Positions 54,470 to 64,000 of a stretch of DNA of 64,000 nt are shown here, one piece after another. The DNA is from Neltuma alba. Its lineage: Eukaryota; Streptophyta; Magnoliopsida; Fabales; Fabaceae. The position numbers were made by a program, and so were the translations under genes. The stretch is taken from positions 62,001 to 126,000 of the forward strand of contig NW_021635454.1 of assembly GCF_004799145.2 (NCBI RefSeq), given 5' to 3'. How positions within the stretch are numbered: the stretch's first letter is position 1; each line of letters begins with the position of its first letter. The notes under the pieces were generated by a model. It did no database searches. It worked only from the letters and a program-made list of their open reading frames with translations, and had not been told where the DNA came from.

Positions 54470-57400
54470 ATGGGTAAAGATCATAACCCTAAAGTCGAAG
54501 ACGTAGAAGAGGGAGAAATTTCGGATACGGCATCAGTGGAAGAGATCACTGAAGAGGATTTCAATAACCAAGATCTTAATCTCACCAAACGCAAAAGGGA
54601 TGCTAGGGTTTGGGCGGTGCGTGATCTCTATACCAAATATCCTAGCATTTGTCGGGGATATGCTTCTGGATTGTATAATCTAGCTTGGGCACAAGCCGTC
54701 CAGAATAAACCTCTTAATGAGATTTTTGTTATGGACCTTGATTCTAATCAAAACTCCAATCGTTCATCTTCTCCTTCCCTCCATGCTAAAGAAAATTCCT
54801 GCACCAAGGAAAAGGAAGTTGTTAATAACCTGACGGATGGTAGAGTTGAAGTTGTAGATGTTGACAAAGAGGATGGCGAATTGGAAGAAGGTGAGATTGA
54901 TATTGATGCAGAGAGCGCTGAAGAAACCGAAATTTTGAATTTTGACGAAGCTTCAGATAGTAACTCACAGGCAAAGGAGTCGGACAACCAAGTGTCCGTT
55001 CGGCAAGTGCTCGAGGACATTACCATCGCCAATGCGGAGAAGTAAGTAAAAGTGTAGAATAGTTGTTGGATTTCCTTTTTGCTAATATTGCCCAAACGGT
55101 GCCATGGAAAACACTTGTCAATTGATTTTCTGCGTTCTTGTAGATCATTTGCCGAAACTTGTTGTCAACTTCAGAATGCCTTACAGAGCTTGATGGAATT
55201 AATTTCTGCATCCGTTGTTTCTCAAAAGGATGCTCTCATTCAAATGTCACTCCATGCAATAAAAGTTGTCAATACTGTAAGAACCCCGGCATTCTCATTA
55301 AATTGCAATCCTGATCGTTTTTGTACTTCCCCCGGTCACCCAACGCTATTGTACTTATACATTCTCTCAGTGGAAGTTGTTTTATAGTTTCTTAACTACT
55401 TTTTCTTCATTGTAGGTATTCTTCTCCATGAACAGTTCTCAAAGGGAACGGAACAAGGACAGCGTATTAAGGTTTTCAGATTTAACTTTGTATTTGATAG
55501 TTGTAACCTATGTGAACATAGAGGCAATTGATTACCTTACTCAGACTAACTTGATTACTTGACTGCAATTTTGATTTCAGACTGCTTTCCTCTGTGAAGA
55601 ATGAGAGCCCTTTTATATTTTCTCCAGAACATATGGAAGAGGTGTTGTTTATTTTTACTTGTTTTAGGGAGTGATCACCCTAACGATGTTCTATCTAGAA
55701 GTAATAGATAAGATTATCTCTGAAACATGGATTTTTATTTGGTTTTTACAGATTCAGTCCATGGTTACTTCTTTGGATTCTATTGATTACAACTCGTCAC
55801 TGACTAGTAAAGAAAAAGAATTGTCAAGTGAAGAGGTTAGGGACAAGGAGGTATCAGTCGCTTCTGGTGAATTGATTTCTTCTAGTAAGCCTTCAGACCA
55901 TGTGGTTCCTCGGACTGTGGTTATTGGTAATGCTATTGAGGTACCAGAAGTTTTGAAATCTGCTCAAACTAATGTGAAAGGTAGAGGGGCTCTGCTTCCT
56001 TTGCTAGACCTTCATAAGGATCATGATGTAGATAGCCTGCCATCACCAACTCGTGAAGCCCCATCTAGCTTCCCTGTGAACAAAGCATTTTCTGTTAATG
56101 AAGAATTGGTTAAATCCAGTTTGCTTTCTATTAAGATAGAACAAGAAAGTGAAGCTTCTAAGTTGCATCATTATGAGACTGATGCCTTGAAAGCTGTTTC
56201 CACCTATCAACAGAAGTTTGGTGGAAGTTCTTTTTTGATGAACGATAAGCTTCCAAGTCCAACTCCATCAGACAATGGTGATGATGGGGCTGTTGATACA
56301 AGTGAGGAGGTATCTAGTGCATCTAGTGTTGGTTCTCTAGGGACTGTTAAGCCTTCTCTTTTGGATCAACCAACATCTTTAACATCTGCGGACAGATCCA
56401 GCTTGCATGGACTGACTACTTCTAGAAATGATGCAACAACAGGATCTGGGTCTCACCCAGTAAAATCTTCAGCAAAGAGTCGGGATCCTAGGCGTCGATT
56501 CATTAATTCTGATGGTGCTTTGGATCTTAATCGACATTCAGTAATGGACAATCCAACTAAAGTGGAAAATGTTGGAACTGTAATTTCAAAGAAGCAAAAG
56601 GCTATTGAAGCTCCATGTTTAGATTTTGCTGTAAAAAGACAGAAAAATGAATTGGAAAAACCCGGGAATGACACAAGAGACGTAAGAACTGCATCTGGAA
56701 TTGGTGGTTGGTTGGAGGAGACTTCTGCAGCTGGATCTCAGTTGATGAACAAGAACCAATTGTCAGTGAATGTGGAAGCTGAAGCCAAAATGATTACTAG
56801 TGCAATAACTGGTCCTTGTACTGGTTCCAGCAGTTTCAATGTTATCACAACAAGCAATGGAAATGAGGTGGCACCTATTTCTAATGCCACTGCTTCCTTG
56901 CCTGCTTTGTTGAAGGGTTTAGCCGTAAACCCATCTATTTTGCTAAACATACTCGTAGGGCAACGAAGATTAGCAGAAGAAGTGATCCAGAAATCTGCTG
57001 ATTCTGCTACACCTGCGCCACATCCTCCAAGCACAAGCTTTATGATGGGAGCAGACTCAACTGTGGCTGTTAGTCCATTAAAGACCACTGAACTCTCGCA
57101 AAATTCTTCTGAAATTCCTTCAGCTTCCCCACAATTGACTTCCATGGTAAAATCCTTTGAGCAGAGTATTGACATTTTAAATATATGCTGGCATTATCTT
57201 TACATTATTTATTTCATTATTGCCTTAGTTTTGTGAAATCTGATTTAACTCGAAGCACTTGTTAACATTTTGTTTGTTAATTATATGTGGATGACCCAGA
57301 CATTGGTTGTAACATCGGGTTAAGTTTTTTGCTGTGGATATCTCATTTGGCTGATTGTAGTTTGCATATAATACTTAGGTGCAAAACCTACAGGATGATT

Positions 57401-60182
57401 CAGCAAGGATTCACATGAAACCTCGTGATCCACGACGCATTCTCCATGGTAATACTCTCCAAAAGAGTGGGAGCATAGGGAGTGAGCAATACATGGCCAT
57501 TGTACCCCCTAAATCAAACATGCAGGGAATAGGGGACAACGGAAATGCTCTAAAGCTGGACGGTTGGGCAGATGCAAAATTGATGCCTTCTCAAACAATT
57601 TCACCACCTGATATTGCTCGACAGTTCACTAAGAATCTGAAAAATATAGCTGATATTATGTCTGTTTCTCAAACAACATCAAGCCATTCTGCCATTAGTC
57701 AAAGCTTTTCTTCTGCATCAGGACCCCTTGAACCAGATAGAGTGGAACAGATATCTGTAGTGTCAAACTCTGAGAATCTGCGTACTGGTCTAGGTTCAGC
57801 TGCTGAAGTAGGTGTAGCAGGTTCTTCTCAACCTCCTAGTACATGGGGAGATGTTGAACATCTTTTTGTTGGCTATGATGAGCAGCAGAAAGCTGCGATA
57901 CAGAGAGAAAGGGCTAGGAGGATAGCAGAACAGAAGAAAATGTTTGCGGCTAGAAAGTTATGCCTTGTCTTGGATCTAGATCACACACTTCTCAATTCAG
58001 CCAAGGTAATTTGCATGGAATGAGTTCTTTAGTACGTGAAAGTTTCCATGTCTGCATATTAACTTTGCCCCTTCTAGTTTGTGGAAGTAGATCCTATGCA
58101 TGATGAGATCTTGAGAAAGAAAGAAGAACAAGACCGTGAGAAGGCTCAGAGACACCTTTTCCGATTTCCTCATATGGGAATGTGGACCAAACTAAGACCA
58201 GGGATCTGGAATTTTTTGGAAAAGGTAATATAAATTGTAAAATATGATTTCGATGAGATGCTGGACTGAGGTTTAATTTTAAGCTAAAGCACTTATTTCC
58301 CATATGCATCATAGGCTAGTAAGCTGTTTGAGCTGCATCTTTACACGATGGGAAACAAGCTATATGCAACCCAAATGGCAAAGGTGCTTGATCCAAAAGG
58401 AGTTTTGTTTGCTGGGAGAGTTATCTCTAGGGGTGATGACACTGATCTTTTTGATGGTGATGAGAGGGTTCCCAAAAGCAAAGATCTGGAAGGTGTTTTG
58501 GGGATGGAATCAGCTGTCGTAATTATAGATGATTCTGTGAAAGTATGGCCTCATAATAAACTGAACCTGATAGTGGTGGAAAGGTCAGTGTACCTTGGGC
58601 TGAAACTTAAAACACATCTTGTTGCTTCGTATACTGATTGGCTGCTTCATATTTTAAGTTGATTGGTATTGTAGGTATACATACTTCCCCTGTAGTAGAC
58701 GTCAATTTGGACTTCCTGGGCCTTCTCTTCTTGAGATTGATCATGATGAGAGGCCTGAAGATGGGACCCTTGCATCCTCTTTGGCGGTGAGGTTATAGTC
58801 AATTTTCTCCATGATTTGTGGCAGTTTATTCATATTTTTTGTTTTGTTGTTGATGATTATTTCTCTTACTCAAATAGGTAATTGAAAGGATACACCAAAA
58901 TTTTTTTGCGTCTCAATCCTTAGAAGAAGCAGATGTCAGAAACATTCTTGCTTCTGAGCAGAGGAGGATCTTGGCTGGTTGTCGCATAGTTTTTAGTAGG
59001 GTGTTTCCTGTTGGTGAAGCCAATCCTCATCTACATCCATTGTGGCAGACAGCTGAGCAATTTGGTGCTGTTTGCACAAACCAGATTGATGATCAGGTTA
59101 CCCATGTGGTTGCCAATTCCCTTGGGACTGACAAGGTATTTTGGTATGGTCTTGTTGGGTAGTATTTATGGGCAGAATTATCGTGAGGTCCCAAGAAAAG
59201 GATTTAATTACCAAGAAGTTCTATTGACAATTGAGCAGTATAAATTTGTTGTTATTTTTTACTTTGGAACTTGTCATTGCATGCTCTTTAGTTGTCAAAG
59301 AATTTTAGGTAATTAAATCCCTTTCTTGGGACCTGATTGCAATTCTCCTTAGTATTTATGTGCCGATATTTCCTTGGGATCAAAAATTATATTAACACAA
59401 AAATCAAATATTAAATTTCATGTCTTTCATTCTTCTGTTTTGGTTTTAACCATATGATGACTAGAAATAGTGGATATTCCCTCTAGCCAAAAGAAAAGGT
59501 GAAAAATTCTGTCCTCCGCTGACTACCCCGCCAACTCCTCTATTGTTCTTGCTTCCCGAGATCAAACATGGTGTGAAGGCATCGTTTCTGAATTTGGATC
59601 AATTCAATCGGGGGATTCACACTTTGCGTCATGGTTGAATCTAATATCGTTTAGATAAATTTAGACTTTCTGGATTTTAATTCCTCCTTGCTAAAAGATT
59701 GACATGTTTATTAAAGAAAGCAGAAGGCAAAAGAAATCTTCTCACTTGTAACTTTCCCAAAAAAAAAAAAAAAATTTGTTTTCAGCGTAAACAACTTTTT
59801 AAAAATTCAAATTTAATGCATATAGATTAAATCAAATTTAGAGGATTTAGATTTGACAATTAACTGAACCAACATCTTACCTTCTGTAGGGACAATCTTT
59901 GTTGTATATTAAATGGTTGGATCTAACAAATACATTTTGCTTTTTTTGTGTCCTCTCTCTTGAGCAGGTGAACTGGGCTCTTTCCACTGGCAGATTTGTT
60001 GTCCATCCTGGCTGGTGAGGATGTCTCAATTTATTGTTCTAACCTGCTCTCAAATTCCGTTTCTACTTTATTGATGAATTTGGCTTGTGCTGCTTCTCTT
60101 ATGCCGTATGAAAAACAGGGTGGAAGCATCGGCTTTGCTTTATAGGAGGGCGAATGAGCAGGATTTTTCCATTAAACCATAA
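54470..60182 (+). CDS. CPL3: RNA polymerase II CTD phosphatase-like 3 (CPL3), complete
   Basis: Removes phosphate from the heptad-repeat tail of Pol II in the nucleus; in Arabidopsis CPL3 acts as a repressor in stress and defence gene expression. My splice model has 12 coding exons, all with GT-AG ends and consistent phase: 54470-55041, 55144-55276, 55416-55471, 55581-55641, 55752-57146, 57379-58005, 58078-58224, 58315-58583, 58675-58786, 58878-59135, 59968-60014, 60119-60182. This gives 1,246 residues, close to the 1.24-kDa-residue scale of Arabidopsis CPL3 (about 1,240). The N-terminus has EDVEEGEISDTASVEEI, typical of CPL3. A long low-complexity middle follows. The FCP1 phosphatase domain has LVLDLDHTLLNSAK (DLDHT at 938-942), FPHMGMWTKLRPG and VVIIDDSVKVWPHN. 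The BRCT region occupies about residues 1,150-1,240 (CRIVFSRVFP, VTHVVANSLGTDKVNWAL). The start at 54,470 matches the conserved N-terminus; an in-frame ATG at 54,395 would add 25 residues. Confidence 0.95.
59186..59334. mobile_element. MITE-like inverted repeat in CPL3 intron 10
   Basis: AGGTCCCAAGAAAAGGATTT (59,186 on) with its inverted copy ending at 59,334; the arms are about 27 bases with one mismatch. TGA flanks GGTCCC...GGGACC on both sides (59,184-59,186 and 59,334-59,336 region), a possible 3-bp TSD. The element is about 150 bp, inside the 832-bp intron. Superfamily not assigned. Confidence 0.65.
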
Positions 60183-61806
60183 AAATTCACCAACCAAATT
60201 ATCTCTTGTAATCTAAAATACGTGAAACTTAAATCAAGCATCACATTGATTTTGGGTATGAAATCCATCAGGTCGGAAGTTGGCTGGGTGGAGTGGCCAA
60301 GAGCCAATTTTGATTCATCATGCCTGCTCATAGTATGCGAGAAAAGTGCAGAGTCACTTCTGATGACGACAGTGGCCAGTTGATGGAGGACCTTGTGCTG
60401 GCCACATCACTCGGGTGTTTCAATGGACTGAAATTTTGAGTTTACTGGTGACTCGTGAGAGAAATTACCAAGAGCTCCGGTGCCATGTTATGTGATTTCA
60501 AGCTGGAACGTGTGGGTCCCGAATTTGTTGGGTGTCAGCGTGCATTAAATAGAGGTTACGATGGTGGTCAAAAAAGAAACATTGGATATATAAACCAAAC
60601 CTAACTAGTTTAACTCACTGATAATTGATGACAATGAAGCTACCCCATTCAATTTTTTGAAATTCAAATCAAGCCAGCCTTGGCTCGGGAGAATACTAAC
60701 ATCACCTGCAAATTGCAAGTTTTATGTGGGTTATGGTACCTTGGCTACGGTTTCTATAGCAGGTGCATGAGAAAGATAGATGGAAAGGGCATTATGCTTG
60801 TAATTATCTCCATTACCCCTGCCCAACAATTGAATAGTAGGATTCGGGTGCAGTGCCTAGAAAGGACCGCAGAATTTGCACCCCGTCTCTGGCAAATACG
60901 GAAGGACTACCATTCTCTGACTGCTTTTTCTTCAATGGAATAACTCCCATCTCTATAAACTTTTCTGTTTTCTTATTTTTCCCTAACGCGTTTCAAAATG
61001 TCCAGCAATTTTCAAGCTGAAACCCCGCCAAACCATTCTGTCCTTAAAAAAGGGGAAGAGGAAAAATTGAAAAAGAGAGAATAAGTAGTCACATGCCTGA
61101 AACGAATCTATGCTGGTCTCTTAATCCTAACGATTTGAAGGCCGGTGGGGTTTGATTCCGCCAGGTTTTTAGCTCTTTCGTTAAGCTTGATCGATCTCAG
61201 TGTCTTGGACCTTAAAAAAAAAAAAAAAAGTGTTTAGTGCCTTTAAAATTACCCGTGGGAAGGTATAAATTTGAAAGACACTGAATACACGCCCCAAAAG
61301 TGATAAAAGTATTACTTTTAGGATTACCAACTGAAGTCTAATCCTTGCATGTGAGGATAACTTTTACACCGCCTCTATGATTGGCCAATACGTATTTGGT
61401 AGTTCTAGTTGCCCTGTTCCCATCATGAGGTGGTTGGACGTGCCTTGTAAGGAATCTCGTAGCTAACTTATAACGGAAGTACTAACACTTGTCTTTGTTG
61501 ATTAAAACAGCGTGCCATAAGATATGGAAAACGAAGTGGAGCTGACAACAGTGATGATAATAATAAATAACATTAACAAGGATCTGGATAAAAAGACGTC
61601 AAGATTTGAAATGCAACAGCATAGACGGGGTACAAGGAAAAGAGATGCGTGGAGATGATGGGGAATGAAACCAGCAAAGTGAGGTTGGTAGAGGCTTGTC
61701 AAAGCCGTACCAAGAAAACGCTGTGAAAAGGAAAAACTGATAATAAAGACAATAAAATGCGGGTCGTGGAGACAGGCAAGAGCCAACAGGCGGGGGCGAG
61801 TTCACA
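60183..61806. other. CPL3 3' UTR and spacer before the NET3-like gene
   Basis: The CPL3 3' UTR probably extends into 60,183-60,600; I could not fix a poly(A) site. A 15-16-base A run at about 61,214. No other gene recognised: an 87-codon open frame at 60,680-60,943 has no family resemblance. Confidence 0.5.
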
Positions 61807-62654
61807 ATGAAGAACGCAAAAGGAGAGGACACTACTGCTTCATTCTCATGGTGGCAGGATAGCCATAGTCGTCCTCCTCAATCACCATGGCTCCAAGCTA
61901 CGCTTTCAGGTCATTTGGCTTTCAGCTAGTTCGATGTTTTTCTTTTCTCAATCCGTGCTTATGATAAGCGCGCGCACTCACACATAAATACCGTTTGCTT
62001 CTCCGACCTTCCTCTCCTCTGTTTCAACTTTAAAGTCCACTTGGATGATTGGCTTTGTGTCATATAGGTTTGGTTTGATCTTTGTAAAACTGTCTTGTGA
62101 TATATGTATATATATTACTACATGAATGATGAACAGATCTTGACGAGAAGACGAAGGTGATGGTGAGCATTATCGATCAAAACGATGGTGATTCGTTCTC
62201 GAGAAGAGCCGAAACCTTCTACATGAGAAGACCTGAGCTAGTTGGCACGATCCGCAACGTGCACAGATCCTATGGCTCCCTGGCTCGAAGGTACAAGCAA
62301 CTTGCAAGTCCGGTTTTAAATTTAGAGGATGATTCGTCGTCGTCGTCATTTTTTTCTTCTTCTTCCTCTTCTTCCGCTGCTGCTATTGAAAATGGAAGGA
62401 GGCGTTTGGGTTATGATGAGATAAAGGCGGTGTCAGAGGAGAAGAAGGTAGAGGTTGAAATAGCAGACACAAGGTTAAGGGTGTTGAAGCTGGCGGAGGG
62501 TAACTTGTATGAGCAGGCTGAGTTGACGAGGAAGAACAATCACGACAGAGAAGCTATTCGACTTTTCTGCACACGCGTCCAAAGGCTAGTGAATGAGGAG
62601 CACCGGGACCCGAACTCTTTCTTACGAACCCCCTCCTCCACGTCGCCCCCTTAG
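61807..62654 (+). CDS. NETWORKED 3-like (NET3) NAB-domain actin-binding protein, two exons
   Basis: Exon 1 61,807-61,909 starts MKNAKGEDTTASFSWWQDSH and ends SPWLQATLS plus one base; exon 2 62,137-62,654 begins with the rest of the Asp codon then LDEKTKVMVSIIDQNDGDSF. Together they form a complete NAB (KIP1-like) domain, about residues 12-80, with the WW...SPWL start, RRAETFYMRRPELV and YGSLARRYKQL. NAB domains bind F-actin and NET proteins link actin to membranes. After it come a Ser-rich stretch (about 93-108, SSSSSFFSSSSSSSAA) and a C-terminal coiled coil (EEKKVEVEIADTRLRVLKLA onward). The length of 206 residues fits the short NET3 class. Splicing GT-AG, phase consistent. The exon 2 ATG at 62,160 alone would cut the NAB domain. 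Confidence 0.88.
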
Positions 62655-63814
62655 CAAACTATATATACCTTACTTTTCCATTTCATTTTCCAAAAACAAA
62701 AATCTCTTCTAAATTCATCATGTGATTATCCGCATACACGAACGTGAGTTAAAAATTCCATGACTTCGATAATTATTCTTTTTTGTACATAACATTAATA
62801 TAGCTGGATGTATAGATACGCCAAGGCATTCATATATTATTTATCAATAAATATATTGATGTAAATATATGACTTTCTCCATTGATGTTTTTATATATTT
62901 ATTTGTTATATGATATAAAAAAATATATTGGAATATTGAAATTTAAAATGATAATACTTTAAATATCAAAGTATCAGATAAAATATCAACAGATCAGAGA
63001 AAGATCTACAACTTTTTAACGTAAAAGTCACATTGTCAAAGGGGGCGAGACCTGTTGGCCAAAAAAAAAAAAAGAAAAAAAGAAGGGGGTGAGACAAATA
63101 GTCACGACATTATCATCTTACCATCCATTTTAAGATTTTGTGAAATTTTTATTATATAGGATTCATATATAATTTTTTATTATTCTATGAAATAATAATT
63201 TTTAGTACTCTAATGGTTGCAAAATAATTTATTTTCAAATAATATATAATAATTTGTTGGACAAAAATAATACATAATAATTCAAAAATACCTAATAATT
63301 TAGATTTAACAGAGTTTTAATTAGATTAGAATAAAATATTTTCTGAGTACATCATACATACCTTTTCCTTACTATAAAATTAGGAGCCATTTGCCACTAA
63401 GGTATAGAGCTAATAATGTTAAAAACGATTAAAATCAAATTTGTTTTGGAATTTCTTTCAAAAAAAATATTTTAAAATTTTTAACAATAAGAACAAAAAG
63501 GTAAAAGACAAATCATTAATGCTTTCAATTCTTAATTGATTTTTGTACAATGATATCGGCAATATATAATATTTACCAATCGCTGGCAAAAAAAAAAAAT
63601 TATAATATTTACCAATCAGTAAAAGCGTGCTATTTAGAATTGTGAAAGTTGTAAGACTTTTGTATGACCAAGCCCAACGATGTTTTATTGATAAATGGGC
63701 TTTTTATTTTGTGCTTCAACATCCACCCGCGAAACGAACTGGAGTTGTTGGATAGGGAAGCTCCTTCTCAAGGTGACGAATCTTAAAGAAGCAAGTGACT
63801 TTATGGCAAATCGA
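62655..63814. other. AT-rich intergenic sequence
   Basis: No gene seen. A short direct duplication of ATAATATTTACCAATC at about 63,563-63,620 with an A run between the copies; otherwise simple AT-rich DNA. Confidence 0.5.
62846..62851 (+). terminator. Possible poly(A) signal of the NET3-like gene
   Basis: AATAAA about 190 bases after the stop codon. AT-rich surroundings make chance occurrence likely. Confidence 0.35.
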
Positions 63815-63935
63815 ATCATAGGTGTGTCGTGGCAACAAAACCTGAGAGCAAATTTCTTGCAAAAAAACAGAGATTGCCATGGCGAAGCACAGTTGTCGTG
63901 ACGTGCTTAACAGAGGCTCACAGCACTGATGCCAA
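63815..63935. repeat. Decayed Athila-type palindrome pair at the right edge
   Basis: GTGTCGTGGCAACAA ... CTGAGAG ... GATTGCCATGGCGAAGC ... GTTGTCGTGACGTG ... AACAGAGG, then CACTGATGC. The spacing and the GAGAG/CAGAG boxes follow the palindrome pairs of elements B and C, and CACTGATGC matches the B leader near 36,393. Probably the edge of another Athila-like leader or LTR. Confidence 0.5.
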
Positions 63936-64000
63936 AAACTAGTTCAGATGCAATCTAGATTTAATATTTTCTCTAAAATTACTTCCAAGTTAATCAAAAC

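Noticed and set aside
54748..55095. 115-codon open frame antisense to CPL3 exon 1
   Set aside because: Shadow of the acidic, repetitive CPL3 N-terminal coding sequence on the other strand.
60680..60943. 87-codon open frame after CPL3
   Set aside because: No family match and no evident promoter; probably chance or part of the CPL3 3' UTR.

Overview
This is a nuclear genomic window from a eudicot plant. The evidence is AT-rich DNA, two intron-containing plant genes (a CPL3-type Pol II CTD phosphatase and a NET3-type actin-binding protein), and plant-specific transposon families (Athila-lineage Ty3/gypsy elements with tRNA-Asp primer sites, and CACTA elements carrying TNP2 and Ulp1-type genes). 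The species cannot be fixed from the sequence.

Layout. Positions 1 to about 52,600 form one nested stack of mobile elements; 54,000-64,000 is the gene-bearing part. I give the elements letters. Order of insertion, youngest last, read from target-site duplications (TSDs) and interrupted reading frames: CACTA-2 (visible 50,110-52,600, + strand) was entered by Athila-like element F (38,344-50,109, - strand). F was entered by solo LTR H (40,673-43,605, TSD TACAT), by solo LTR D (39,036-40,531, TSD TAGGG) and by an element of which only an LTR-like end remains (G, 38,112-38,343). Next to or inside G lies Athila-like element B (19,067-38,111, - strand, left end outside the window). B was entered by element C (27,645-34,437, TSD CTCCC, inside gag) and by CACTA-1 (1-19,066, - strand, left end outside). 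CACTA-1 was entered by element A (5,246-16,594, TSD AGAAG, inside the TNP2 transposase gene).

Coding content of the stack. The gag-pol genes of A, B and F are broken by many frameshifts. CACTA-1 has a recognisable TNP2 transposase (split by A) and a second gene of the Transposase_24 - DUF8039 - Ulp1 type. CACTA-2 keeps a second, diverged Ulp1-type gene that seems to have lost its catalytic cysteine. B alone has a third ORF region downstream of pol. C has no gag-pol but holds one uninterrupted 663-codon ORF with no family I recognise.

The most unusual signals are not genes. (1) Paired GC-rich palindromes (CCGCGG core in A-D, TCGCGA core in F), each pair usually followed by a GAGAG/CAGAG-type box, recur in the LTRs, leaders and inter-ORF spacers of the Athila-like elements, and in F also in the protease-RT linker. 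(2) A small hairpin, with a compensatory base change between elements, sits just upstream of the polypurine tract and again beside internal copies of that tract. (3) Element C has matching TSDs but LTRs of two different subfamilies.

Genes. CPL3 (54,470-60,182, + strand, 12 coding exons, 1,246 codons by my splice model) dephosphorylates the Pol II C-terminal domain and is complete, with the DxDxT phosphatase motif and a C-terminal BRCT region. About 1.6 kb downstream a two-exon NET3-like gene (61,807-62,654, + strand, 206 residues) has a complete NAB actin-binding domain split by an intron. The two genes have no evident functional link. The last 1.3 kb is AT-rich and ends in a decayed copy of the palindrome-pair motif.
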